Positions 48,251 to 58,921 of a stretch of DNA of 64,000 bases are shown piece after piece. The notes below the pieces were generated by a model. That model saw nothing but the letters and a program-made list of their open reading frames with translations, had not been told where the DNA came from and ran no database searches. Position 1 is the stretch's first letter. Every line of letters begins with the position of its first letter. The position numbers and the translations under genes are program-made. The stretch spans positions 48,086,911 through 48,150,910 of the forward strand of contig CP136066.1 of the NCBI GenBank assembly GCA_032622095.1, read 5' to 3'. Source of the DNA: Siphonodentalium dalli (Eukaryota > Mollusca > Scaphopoda > Gadilida > Siphonodentaliidae).

Positions 48251-48394
48251 ATTTAATCGCCCCAACCCTGCTATGTCCACAGATTTCTTATCACTGAATA
48301 TCATAAAGTTAGTTTTTTGAAATGATCAGAGACAAATTATTAAGATTAATGCATGTGATGTTGATTTCTTTTAATGTTAATGTATGTGATATTG

Positions 48395-48512
48395 ATTTCT
48401 TTTTTCTAGAATACTGTGATTCAGTCAAAACAGTATTTGTTTGAAGATGCTCAACAATGCGATTGTTGAAAAGTTTTTCAAGAATTTTCGACAACTGCAC
48501 GAGGCTATGCAC
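48395..48512 (-). pseudogene. LINE reverse transcriptase, N-terminal scrap
   Basis: The minus-strand frame reads VQLSKILEKLFNNRIVEHLQ, then TVLTESQYS and KKKS. These correspond to the 'SK-x-LE-x-x-...-QYGFRKGRST' segment at the start of non-LTR polymerase domains, with the usual QYGFR degraded to QYSRK. Only about 40 codons remain. It is not contiguous with the other LINE pieces here. Confidence 0.65.
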
Positions 48513-48582
48513 GAATGTTTTCTGTTATCTCAGTCTTATTATCAAAACCAATGTCCGTCCTACTAAGGTTGGTGTATTATAC

Positions 48583-48803
48583 TTCACAAATGTAACCTGC
48601 CGAGGAGGCACAGCCAATGTCATCTATCAGATAGCCGACCGGTTTGTAGAAAATCATGCAGTCTTGACCGCCAGAGTTATCTGGTCTACCCGGCTGCCAA
48701 TTCGTGTATTGTAGAGGGCTTCCATCAAATGATACCCAGGAGCCCTCCTCGGCTTTGTCGTTCCCATCGAGCCAGATTCCATTAGTTGGTACTGATGTTT
48801 GAT
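48583..48803 (-). CDS. C-type lectin-like domain, C-terminal half (exon)
   Basis: The acceptor is TTCTATCTACAG and the exon opens in phase 1. The frame contains GIWLDGND (the WIGL position), EEGSWVSFDG, YTNWQPGRPDN, QDCMIFY and GCASSAGYICE. This is the second half of a C-type lectin fold with its last two disulphide cysteines. The calcium/sugar motif (normally EPN or QPD) reads RPD, and the WND strand reads IDD, so canonical mannose or galactose binding is doubtful. The codon after ICE is GTA TAA. Either the protein ends with Val-stop, or GTATAA is a weak donor leaving phase 0. The N-terminal half is the exon at 58751-58921, whose phase-1 donor joins cleanly (G|AT = Asp). Confidence 0.88.
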
Positions 48804-48819
48804 CTGTAGATAGAAGCAA

Positions 48820-49295
48820 CAGTACAATTAGTGACAGTGGTCCGCTCTACTGATTCGAGTAAAGGCAAATATAACCCTATGTAATCCGACTATATAATAT
48901 TCTATATTGTCCATTGTGGATTCTCAGTCCTGATATTGATATACAAGATAAAAGGTCACATTTATTGATTTAGTAACCAGCATAATACCGTCGATAGTGT
49001 TTTATTAACTCAATGTAACAAATAGTGATATAGCTCCCGATGAAATAAGCGAAGACTGAGATTGCACCAAGGCTGTTTCACATACATTACCCAACTGTTA
49101 TCAAAATGAATGATGGGCATAGTTCAAATAATAACTGATGGTTGGGATGCATGTGTTTGCATGTGGAGATGGCAGGCATAAAATTATTTAACTAAATGAT
49201 AAAGGAAACAGCAAAACGGAAAATACAAACGCCGCTTGAAATTCGTCTCGAAATGCTTCTTCTGGTGGTACTGAGTGTATTGAGATCTGGTGTAC
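48820..49295. other. Intron sequence, nothing recognised
   Basis: Between the two CTLD exons; no repeat or frame supported. The plus-strand frame starting at 49196 runs into the degenerate repeat and is not called. Confidence 0.4.
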
Positions 49296-50200
49296 CTAAA
49301 ATGCTGAATCAGATCCTGTTCAGCAGTTTTGCATACTCAAATGCTGATCACCAGGATTTCCCGAATTCAGTTCAACTCAATTTCAATGAAGATATTATGT
49401 TGCATGTTGCGCAAATGACTTGTAATCGATGGGTTATAGTCACAGACGAGTGGACACCATTTGGCAGACCTCCATCCCAGTTCAGCAGTTCAAAATATGC
49501 AGTTCAGCAGATTCTCTCGAAGGCAGTTTAACTCAGATATTACGGTGCATGTTGTGAACATGACTTATAATATATGGGTTATGTCCAAATACAGTAAGAG
49601 AATATAATTTGACAGACCTTACCCCAGTTCAACAGTTCAGAATACCGTTCAGTAGTTATCGTGTGCAGTTCAACTGATTCTCACCAACGCAATTTAATTC
49701 ATTTATGCAGAATATATTCGGGTGCTTGTTGTACAAATAACTTAGAATCGATGGGATATAACCAACTACAGTGAGGGGACACCATTTAACCGACCTCCAC
49801 CCCAGTTCAGCAGTTCACATTCCAATTCAGACGTTAATCCGGTGCAGTTCAGATTCTCTCGAACGCAGCTAAATTCCATGATAACGAAGAATGAATGACT
49901 TGTAATCGATGGGCTATAACCAAAACACAGTGAATGAACACAAATTAACCGACCGCTATGCGCGCTCAGTAGTTCAAAATTCCGTTCAACAGTTTATCGT
50001 GTGCAGTTCAGCAGACTCTCAACAATGCAGTGAAAAACAGTTAGAACGAAGATATTAGGTTGCATGTTGTGTAGGCGACTTGTAATTGGTAGACCATATC
50101 AAGATATTGTTAGAGAACATCATTGAACCCACCGCCATATCAGTTAAAAATCCCGTGCAATACATCGTCGGGTGCATTTTAGCAGATTGTCCCATACATA
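49296..50200 (+). repeat. Degenerate tandem array, five units of about 140-180 bp
   Basis: A GACTTGTAATCGATGGG(T/C)TATA-type phrase occurs at about 49418, 49560, 49739, 49897 and 50069. Between them recur GACA-CATTT, CC(C)CAGTTCAGCAGTTCA, CCGTTCA and GTGCAGTTCAGCAGATTCTC. Order is conserved, spacing is irregular and divergence is high. Confidence 0.75.
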
Positions 50201-50370
50201 ACCAAACTGCTGAAATACATACTTGTCCCTGATATATGTAACATAATGGGATACAATCATCTATATCATGCATTGTTCACAGATGGGGCTTCCATTATGT
50301 GCCCCACATGCTAAATTTAATTAATGAATTTGTTTGTAACATATTTATTGTGTCTCCCAATATATAGAGT

Positions 50371-51380
50371 ACTAGCAGGTTAGCCCGCCACTGGCGCGGT
50401 TGGTCAGAAACATGACATTCTTTTGCATTTTTTTGTTTTTCAATGAGTTAATTCTGTCTTTTTAATCAAGAGGAATTATGATACCCGTCCCTAAAAGAGG
50501 TATGCCAACAATGTCGTTGTTGTTGGCATTCACCGCTTGGGGCCACCCGAAGATTATCACATTGCCGTAAAGAGAAAATAGCATTGTGTGTTTTCTCGCC
50601 AACAAAGTGTCGTTGTTGTTGGCATTCACGACTTGGGGGCCACCCAAAAGTCCAACATTTGTCGTTGGTGTTGGCATTCACGGCTTGTGGGCCACCCGAT
50701 GATTCGTGGAAGTCCCGTAAGATTATACGATGAAACAGCGAGAAATTAGCTTCTTCCAAGAGAAAACATATTTAAGTTAATCCCGCCGTGCACCCCATCA
50801 CCAACGCGACAATAAGTCGATTGCAGTGGATTCGTAGATATGACGAAAATATGAGTGCAACAGAGAATATTGTTTGATCGAAAGCAGTCTGACTTGCAGA
50901 AAATGCACTGATGGAATGAATGCAATGCTATCGTATGAATGACAGTAAAGCACTGACCGAATTAATGGCCGTAGGAAAAGAACGCTATCGAATGATGTCG
51001 CTCGGTAAACAAAAGCAAGTAAACTGCCGATGCTATCGAATGAATACGACTAACGCAATGGTCGAATGAATGGCCGTCGATCGCTCGGTAAACAAAACCA
51101 CGTCGATGGCAATAAAGAGCGTTAGTCGGTTAACAACTCCAAATATGGTCGATATAAAGATCGTTGATGCCTTAACCCCCGAAGTTCCGCTTGCGGTGAT
51201 TTTGATGATTGGGAGTGGAGAATGAGTGCTAAGAGCTTGTCCAAAATGCGACGTGGACGATCCCCGTGGGATTTTACCATTATATACGAAATTTGAGCTC
51301 GATCCGCGCAGCCGTTTTCGATTCTATGAAGTACCCACACACACATATATATATACGTAAGTCTCAACAAATATATAAAG
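50371..51380 (+). repeat. SINE-like element 1 of the ACTAGCAGG chain
   Basis: Head ACTAGCAGGTTAGCCCGCCA at 50371. It contains three copies of a GTCGTTGTTGTTGGCATTCA / GGGCCACCC motif (50507-50700). The tail is GAGCTTGTCCAAAATGCGAC, CGATTCTATGAAGTACCCAC and (CA)n(TA)n ending at about 51380. The next head begins immediately. I see no RNA polymerase III box or coding sequence that would define its class. Confidence 0.7.
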
Positions 51381-52077
51381 ACTAGCAGGTTAGCCCGCCA
51401 CTGGCGTTGTTGGTCAGAAACATGACAATTTTTATTTTTTTATTTAAATTAATTTTTGGTTTTTCAATATTTTACCCGATTTGACCTTGAATTGATCATT
51501 TTCAAGGTCAAGGTCAGGTCGGGGTCACAATTTAACCCGTTCATGATACTTCCCGTAGGTAGCAAGTGTGAGCGCAATCGGTTCGAGTCTATAAAGGACA
51601 CATGCACACATATATATAATTTGTGGGTACCCGTTTCGAGGTGAAATCTGACCCGATCCGCGTTCCTAGGAAGCCCTGAGTACGTAAGAATCACACAACA
51701 CGCTCATGTCTGTATAATGACGCACACGCAGAGACCCAGACGTAAGAGTCACATTGCGAAAACTAATAAAAAATGTAGAGTTACGTCTCTTAGATCAATA
51801 CGTCGATGGCTATAAAGAGCGTTAACCTGTTAAATCTCCCAATATGGAAGATATAAGGCGCATTGGTGTGTTAACCCCCACGGCGCCATTTTTGTGACTG
51901 GGAAGGGAGAAGCGGTGCTCTGAGCTTGTCCAAAATGCGACGTGGACGACCCCCGTGGGTTTTTACCCTTATATACGAAATTTGAGCTCGATCCCCGCAG
52001 CCGTTATCATCTGTAGATTCTATAAAGTACCCACACACACACATATATATATATACGTAGTTCTCAAAATATATAGT
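51381..52077 (+). repeat. SINE-like element(s) 2 of the chain
   Basis: Head at 51381. An inner TTGACCTTGAATTGATCATT / AGGTCAAGGTCA hairpin lies at 51481. A first (CA)n(TA)n tail near 51600-51618 suggests a nested or truncated member. The common tail (CTTGTCCAAAATGCGACGTG ... GTACCCACACACACAC) ends at about 52077. Confidence 0.6.
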
Positions 52078-52640
52078 ACTAGCAGGTTAGCCCTCCACCG
52101 GCGGCTTGTCCGAAACAAGACATTTGTTTTAAATTTTTTTTTTAAATTTTTAGCTACACGCGTTTCAATAAGAAAAATTTGTACCCGGTAGCTCCACCCG
52201 TTTCCGAGATCTGGTCTGCGCATGCGCGAAGCTGGCGTCGCACGGGATCGGCGACCCGATAAAATTTGTACCCGGCGCAAGATACATTCACATAGCAAAT
52301 TTCAAGTCGATAGCTCCACCCGTTTCCGAGATCTCGTCTGCGCATGCGCTGCACGGGTGTCGCACGGGCTCGGCGACCCGATAAAATTTGTACCCGGCGC
52401 AAGATACATTCACATAGCAAATTTCAAGTCGATAGCTCCACCCATTTCCGAGATCTCGTCTGCGCATGCGCTGCACGGGCGTCGCACTGGCACGCCAATA
52501 CGACAACGACCACCGCCTAGTCAAACTACACACACGTACCAAGTTTCGTCCCGATCGGTCAAGAATCGTAGATTTGTATGAAGTACCCACACACACACAC
52601 ACACACAAACATAAATATATAAGAGAGATATGTAAATTAG
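52078..52640 (+). repeat. SINE-like element 3 with internal 122-bp tandem repeat
   Basis: Head ACTAGCAGGTTAGCCCTCCA. Internal units at 52201-52322, 52323-52444 and 52445-52500 repeat exactly every 122 bp: TTTCCGAGATCTCGTCTGCG, CATGCGC, GGCGACCCGATAAAATTTGT, CATTCACATAGCAAATTTCA. The tail is GAAGTACCCACACACACACA near 52590. Each unit contains the palindrome GCGCATGCGC. Confidence 0.85.
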
Positions 52641-52821
52641 ATAGATTGTATCAAAATATATAGGAGAGATATGTTAATGATCTACACACCATTACTGGTG
52701 TTTGTCAAAGTTTAGTGGGGTATATCTATACTCATTCACGATCATATCATTGAGGTCCGGAGGGTGTGGGCTATCTCTCGAATACACGGAGTTCTCAAAA
52801 TATATAGTATAGAAGAAGAAG

Positions 52822-53719
52822 ACTAGCAGGTTAGCCCGCCACTGGCGGCGTTGGTCCGAAACATGACATTTGTTTTCGTTTTTCAATGAGTTAATCGTGC
52901 CTTTTTAAGAGAAATTATTGTACCCTCCCTAAAAGAGGTATGATTTAAGGTACATCGGGCGGAAAAAACTGACCCAATGATGTCGTTGTTGTTGGCATTC
53001 ACGGTTTCGGGTCGTTGTTGTTGGCATCACGGCTCGGGGCTACCCGAAAAATCTCACATTGTGTATTTAGTAATTTTAACTAATTATTTTCTCGCCAACA
53101 ATGTCGTTTTTGTTGATATTTACGGCTTGGGGGCTATTTTCTCGCCAACAATGTCGTTGGCGTTCATGGTTTGGGGCAGTGGAAGTCCCGTCAGATCGGG
53201 ACGTATCGCAGTGCCTCGGATACACTTAAATTTCAGCAGCCATATAGCTGCGTCAGTTAGCAGGAATTGTGGTGTGTAAGTTTATACTTTAAAATCTGAA
53301 TGTTTCGGAAATAGACTAAGATTTTCAGCCGTAACAAAAAATGTATATATCAGAAAATGTAAATTCTATATTTTGCGAGGTATTAGCAAGTTTTGGCTCA
53401 ACGGGTTTAGCAGTTTGAAGTGAATATGGATATAAAAATATACATATACAGATATAAAAAAATGTAGAGTTACTCCTCTTGGATCGCGAGCGAATATCAA
53501 CCCGATTAACCCCCGCCGTGTTTGCAGTGATTTTATTGATTGGGAGTGGAGCATGGGTGATCAGAGCTTGTCCAAAATGCGACGTTGGCGATCCCCGTGG
53601 GTTTTTACACTTATATACGAAATTTTAGCTCAATCCGTCCAGGCGTTTTCGATTCCATGACGTACCCACATACACACACACACATATATATATACGGAAG
53701 TCTCAAAATATATATATAG
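52822..53719 (+). repeat. SINE-like element 4 of the chain
   Basis: Head at 52822. Several GTCGTTGTTGTTGGCATTCA copies at 52980-53170, separated by CTCGCCAACAATGTCGTT. The common tail GCTTGTCCAAAATGCGACGT ... GACGTACCCACATACACACA ends at about 53719, abutting the next head. Confidence 0.75.
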
Positions 53720-54514
53720 ACTAGCAGGTTAGCACGCCACTGGTGTGGTTGGTCAGAAACATGACATTTTTTGAATTATTTTTTTTAAATTTTTTAATTA
53801 ATTTAATGTTTTTTTTAATTTAATACTTTTTTATAATATAATTGTTTTTTTATTATTATTTTTTTTAATTTTAAATTGTTTTAATTATTTTTTTTCAATG
53901 ACAGACAACGCATTCTTTGTTTTTCAATGAGTTAATTCATGGTACCCGTCCTAAACTTCCCCGTTATTTAACCTGCCCGTGGCCATTGAGCAGCCCATGA
54001 CAGAGGTTGTCCACCCTTACGAGATGGTCAATAGTCCCCGAAAAGAGCGGACAGTCAATTAATCCCGTCGTGAAATCTCTCTGCATAATATTTCGAGCGA
54101 TAACGTTGCGTTGGATTGTAAACAAACGCTTCTTAGATCAATTCTGCCTTTTTAATCGAGATAATTGCATTTTGCGTTTCTCATCCGTATTTCGCACGCA
54201 TGGGGTAGTCGTTTAGCTATGTCGATTGCAATAAAGAGCGTTCGTCATTAACATCTCCGTATATGGTCAATATAAAGATCGTTGATGCCTTAACCCCCGA
54301 AGTGGCGATTGCGGTGATTTAGATAATTGTGAGTGGAGAATCAGTGCTCAGAGCTTGTCCAAAATGCGACGTCGGCGATCCCCGTGGGTTTTGACACTTA
54401 TATACGAAATTTGAGCTCAATATGTCCACGCGTTTTCGATTCTATGAAGTACCCACATATATACACACATATATACACACATATATACGGAAGTCTCAAA
54501 ATATATAGTAGAAG
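53720..54514 (+). repeat. SINE-like element 5 of the chain
   Basis: Head ACTAGCAGGTTAGCACGCCA, then an extreme A/T tract at 53764-53895. Near the end come CAATAAAGAGCGTTCGTCAT and the common tail GCTTGTCCAAAATGCGACGT, GAAGTACCCACATATATACA, ending at about 54514. Confidence 0.75.
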
Positions 54515-55075
54515 ACTAGCAGGGTTGCCTGACGTTGCACAGATTAAAGTGATGTGAAACCCTCTGTGGATATTTGGTGGTGATAGAGAATACTCTTGCT
54601 CTCAAAGTGTTACACGCATTCTCATAAATTGTATATTCAAATGGCATCACAAAACATTATTGTTACACATGGAATACAAGTAGTGGTTCACCTTGTCAGG
54701 TCGGAGCAATTATCATTTTGTTTATTGCGTTTAATCCGTCCCACCAATAAAGAAGTATTTATTTATTTACAACTGCGTATACTTCAGACGTTATAGCATG
54801 AAACATGAACATCATACACATATTAGTTCGAAAAATAAAAGACGACAATTGTGTTTTACATAGAGATGTATCAATCAAACAATCAATCAATCAATCTATC
54901 TAGTTTATCATATCTTCATGAAGATACAGATGTTTTAAAGATATGTCCATGTGCTCCTCTGTTCTGGTGATATATACTGGCTAATCATGTTAAGTTTAAA
55001 AGAAATGATGTTATGCACGTATAGCAGCTACATGTGCCTGACACAGCGAGAGTTTGAGTTGTTTATATATAATTT
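54515..55075 (+). repeat. 560-bp duplicate, copy 1 (head ACTAGCAGGGTTGCCTGACG)
   Basis: Matches 55556-56125 through GTGATGTGAAACCCTCTG, CAAATGGCATCACAAAACAT, AGTATTTATTTATTTACAAC, AAAGACGACAATTGTGTTTT, GAAGATACAGATGTTTTAAA and CAGCTACATGTGCC. The two copies flank the LINE fragment at 55076-55550. Confidence 0.85.
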
Positions 55076-55550
55076 TCAAGTCTTTTGCGGTTAACTTTAA
55101 ACTTGAGCTTTCGTAACTGCGATAAGCGACTTGCGACTGTTACAAATCTCCGTGATATGTGAGTCCTAGCTAAGGTTTGATTGAATGGAGGCCCCAAGAT
55201 GTTTACGATTAGTGACTTGTTCTATGGAATATTTGCCTAGATGAAAATCTAGAGTATTGTTGTGTGTCAGTGAAAACACCAATGACTTGGTTTTAGTCAC
55301 GAATCTCCGTGATATGTGGGTCCCAGCTAAGGTTTGATTGAATGGATGCCCCAAGATGTTTATGATTAGTGACTTGTTCTATGGAATATTTGCCTAGACG
55401 AAAATCTAGAGTATTGTTGTGTGTCAGTGAAAACACCAATGACTTGGTTTTGGTCGCATTGAATGTCGACCACTCAGAACTATGTTTAGTAAAAAAAATA
55501 ACGTATCATCCGCATACATACGTGCGTGTGAACTAATCATTTGTTTATAA
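55076..55550 (-). pseudogene. LINE reverse transcriptase fragment with YADD box and internal duplication
   Basis: The minus strand reads HARMYADDTLFF at about 55495-55535 (the catalytic A-x-DD box of reverse transcriptases). After a frameshift it continues TKTKSLVFSLTHNNTLDF, LGKYSIEQVTN-KHLGASIQS and NLSWDPHITEI, a typical stretch downstream of YADD in non-LTR polymerases. The TKTKSLVF ... WD-HITEI segment is duplicated in tandem with a 158-bp period (55178 versus 55336). The second copy leads, in another frame, to VASRLSQLRKLKFKVNRKRL. Frameshifts and duplication make it non-functional. Confidence 0.8.
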
Positions 55551-55555
55551 CACAA

Positions 55556-56125
55556 ACTAGCAGGGCTAACCGGCGTTGCCCATGTTAAAGTGATGTGAAA
55601 CCCTCTGCATGCTGTGGATATGTGTTGGGAATAGAGCATACTCAATGTGCTCAATGCACAATGTGGTACACGTATTCTCATAACTTGTATGTTCAAATAG
55701 CATCACAAAACATGATTCTTACAGAGTCATGGAATATAAGTATAGTGGCTCACCTTGTCGATTGTAGTTTTGTTTATCGCGACTAATTCGTTCCAATAAT
55801 GAAGTATTTATTTATTTACAACTGCATATACTTCACACGTTATAATATGATATATGAACATCGTAACACATTAGTTCCAAAAATAAAAGACGACAATTGT
55901 GTTTTACATATAGAGATGTATCAATCAATCTAGTGGGTTGGACTAAGATCTTGAGGACACCTGGATATCATATCTCCATGAAGATACAGATGTTTTAAAG
56001 ACATTTCCAGGTGCTCCTCTGTTCAAGGTGCTATATATTGGCTAAATATTCTCAGTTTAAAAGAAATGTTGCTTCGCATGTATATCAGCTACATGTGCCA
56101 GACACAGAGCGAGATCCTGAAAAGT
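55556..56125 (+). repeat. 560-bp duplicate, copy 2
   Basis: Head ACTAGCAGGGCTAACCGGCG, then the same series of blocks as 54515-55075 with scattered substitutions and a short insertion (TAGTGGGTTGGACTAAGATC). Confidence 0.85.
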
Positions 56126-56599
56126 CATGTGCTACTGACTGCGTTTTCTTTTATATCAGAAGAAAATATATTTGACTGCACACTGTGACCACTATTTTTG
56201 AACTGGCCTTCGATACATTTCCATATCTCTTGACAAATTGTAACTTTTTTGTGGAAACTGTATTGAATGGAACAGACTCAATTGTGTTATAATATATATG
56301 CAATCCTCTGACGGTTCGAGGTCTCTCAGTTTGCAAGAATATATGTATCTCTTAAAAAGAATGATAAATATACTTTTAATGCTTCGTCTATGTATATCTT
56401 TTTGCTAGCTCATTATGTGAATGCCCTGATTGCCATCCCCATATAAATATGACAGTTGAGAAGATATAATTGTTCAAGCGACTTAATTGGTTCCCCATTT
56501 GTCGAGATTGTGAAATTTGAACGCCCAAAACTCCTTAAAATGATATGGAGATCGCCTGGGTGACTATATATAACTTATAGGTGGATATCGGCGAATAGC
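56126..56599. other. Nothing recognised
   Basis: Transition between the SINE-like chain and the 285-bp satellite. A 61-codon minus-strand frame at 56151-56336 has no recognisable motif. Confidence 0.4.
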
Positions 56600-58440
56600 A
56601 ATATTATCAATGATTGTGCATATCCTCTCGCCATCTATGACTCAAACGACACCAAATTTGATGTGATTCATCGTATCATTAGAGAAGAACGTGCATGAAT
56701 TCTGTGGAAATTAGTGCTAAATATATTTGTATCAGCTTTAGTGCAACTGCCATCCCCATGCATGACTTCAATGGCGCCACTTTTGACATATTTAAACCAC
56801 GTCCATTAGACTCATGGATGCATGATAATATACTGGAGATGATTATATATAGGTCTGGTGGTGATCAGCAACTAAACAAATTCTTAGAATAGTTATGACC
56901 CCCATCTCTCATCCAAACGGCAGCAATTTGGCGTATTTAAATCACATGATTATATTCCTCGTATCATAGAGAAGAAGAATATATCAATTTGGTGGAAATC
57001 TGTGCTAAAAATAGTTTATTAAATCAATTGTTGATGCCCCCTGCAACGCTGACTCGAACAGCGCCATATCGCAGAGGTGGTTATGTATGCGTTTGGTGGA
57101 AAGCGGCGACAGAACTATTTCACCATATTTTTTCAATTTTCCCGACCTCCCCTTTACTTCCCCTGACGCCAAACAGCGTCCTTTAGAAAACTTTAACCCG
57201 CGCCATTATCTTCCTAGTAAAAAGTTACCCCTCTTAGAACGCCTTGGTACCATCTCGATTGTACCTCGTGAAGTTATATATAGAACGCATACAGAGACAG
57301 AAAGACAGACAGCACGATTTGATTTCTCATATCATTTGAGAAGAACGTGTCTGAATTTGATGGTAATTGGTACTAAAAATATTTTGTATCAGTTTTGGTG
57401 ACCGTCCCGTAACTATTTCGGACTCAAGCGGCGCCACTTTTGTCACCGTTAAACCACACACTTAGACTAATTAGAGATTAGAGATGTATATATATATAAT
57501 AGGTCAAAATTGGCGAGTATACAAATTCCTATCAAATTTAAGGTCCCCATATCTCTCACTCAGAGTGCACCAATTTGGTGTATCTAAACCACACGATAAG
57601 ATTCCTCTTATCACGAAGAAGAATATGTATCATTCTGGTGGAAATCGGCGCTAAACATATTGTTCTCATTTTGTTGTGTCCCTCTCATTTTGTTGTGTCC
57701 CTCTCAACTCTTTTCACCACTGTCACTTGTGACATCCTTAAACCACACAATTACACCCCTGGTATCATGGAGATCATTATTTATAAGTTTGGTGCTAATC
57801 GGCAACTAAACACATTTTTATCAAATTTGGTGCCCACCCCTCCCCCGTCTCTCACCAAACAGCATCAATATGGCGTCTTTAAATCACACGATTAGATTCC
57901 TCGTATCATGGATAAGAACGTGTATCAATTTGGTGGACATTGGCGCTAAAATGTTGAGTATCACTTTTGGTGCCCCTCTCCCTTTTAGTGCACCCCTGAC
58001 TCGAATGAGGCCACATTTGACCGATTTAAGCCACACCATTAGACTCCTCATACCATGGGATGATTTTGTATAAGTGTGGTGGCAATCGGCGACTAAACCC
58101 ATTCTTATCAAATTAGTGCCCACCCCCCCCCCAATCTGTCATCCAAACGACAACAATTTGGCGTTGTTAAATAGCACAATTAAGATTCCTTGTACCATGA
58201 AGAAGAATATATATCAATTTGGTGGAAATCGGCGCTAAAATTAGATTCTTCATATCATGGGGATGATTATATTTAAGTTTCGTGGCAATCCCCTTCTCTG
58301 CCCCTGCATGACAACAACGGCGTCATATTGGAAAATTCTAACCCCCACCATTATCTATCTCGTAAAAAGTTACCCCTAGTAGACCCTTTGGTATCATCTA
58401 GATGGTCCCCTGTGAATTTCTATAGAACACAGACAGACAT
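56600..58440 (+). repeat. Degenerate satellite, about 285-bp period, six units
   Basis: The block TTTAAA(T/C)CACACGATTAGATT, CCTCGTATCAT, GAAGAA-TATATATCAATTTG and GTGGAAATCGGCGCTAAA recurs at about 56645, 56925, 57290, 57565, 57850 and 58135. GACTC(G/A)AACG-CGCCA and CCCCATCTCTCA-CCAAACG phrases lie between. ACAGACAG tracts at 57293-57310 and near 58430 resemble element tails. Short frames here are repeat translation. Confidence 0.8.
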
Positions 58441-58629
58441 GAAATACACTGGATTTTATGGATTTTTGGAACATTATTTCAAGGGTTTTTTCTACAGCCG
58501 GAGCGGCACACCTTGGATAATGTTTACTATAATGTCGTCGTATTCTGACGCTTTGTTTGGGTATGACGATTTCATCGCCGTGAGATGTTGATTTCTAACT
58601 CAGTCAATGTAGCTTCGCATGCTTTAACA

Positions 58630-58684
58630 AATGGGGGGGGGGGTCACGGGGGGGGGGGGGGTCACGGGGGGGGGGGGGGTCACA
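58630..58684 (+). repeat. (G)n-TCAC tract
   Basis: Three consecutive G-runs of about 11-14 bases, each followed by TCAC. Such DNA can form G-quadruplexes and is prone to slippage and to base-calling or assembly error. Confidence 0.9.
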
Positions 58685-58750
58685 AGACAAATCGTCAAGG
58701 CTCGAATTAGCAATGAAAGTTTCGTTCAATAAAGTCGCTTTCCTACATAC

Positions 58751-58921
58751 CGTCTATCTCCAGTATTTTAGCTCTGACTGCTTCGTAGGTCGCGAGAGAC
58801 TCGACTGTTAGCAGATGTTCCCCAAGACTGGTGCACGCGTCGCGAGCCTCATGCCATGTGATAGCTACAATCTTGAACAACCGACACACTTTGATTCCAT
58901 CAAGTTGTGCACACCAATTTA
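58751..58921 (-). CDS. C-type lectin-like domain, N-terminal half (exon)
   Basis: Minus-strand exon of 171 bp, phase 1 at both ends. The acceptor is ATATTTTTCAG and the donor is GACG|GTATGT. The frame reads NWCAQLDGIKVCRLFKIVA, then ITWHEARDACTSLGEHLLTV, then ESLATYEAVRAKILEID. The T-W-x-x-A-x-x-x-C-x-x-L-G-x-x-L-x-x-V signature is the first helix and first conserved cysteine region of C-type lectin folds. C-type lectin-like proteins act outside the cell in carbohydrate or protein recognition, often in innate immunity or matrix. Its donor phase fits the CTLD C-terminal exon at 48583-48803, about 9.9 kb away. An upstream exon (signal peptide, other domains) should exist at higher coordinates or beyond the window; I did not find one. 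It is too short to appear as a long open frame from ATG. Confidence 0.88.

Noticed and set aside
49196-49531. 111-codon plus-strand frame with an amphipathic start
   Set aside because: More than half of it lies in the degenerate 49.3-50.2 kb tandem repeat, and no family is recognised.
52020-52608. Several overlapping frames of 88-119 codons on both strands
   Set aside because: They are translations of the 122-bp tandem repeat and repeat themselves in all frames.
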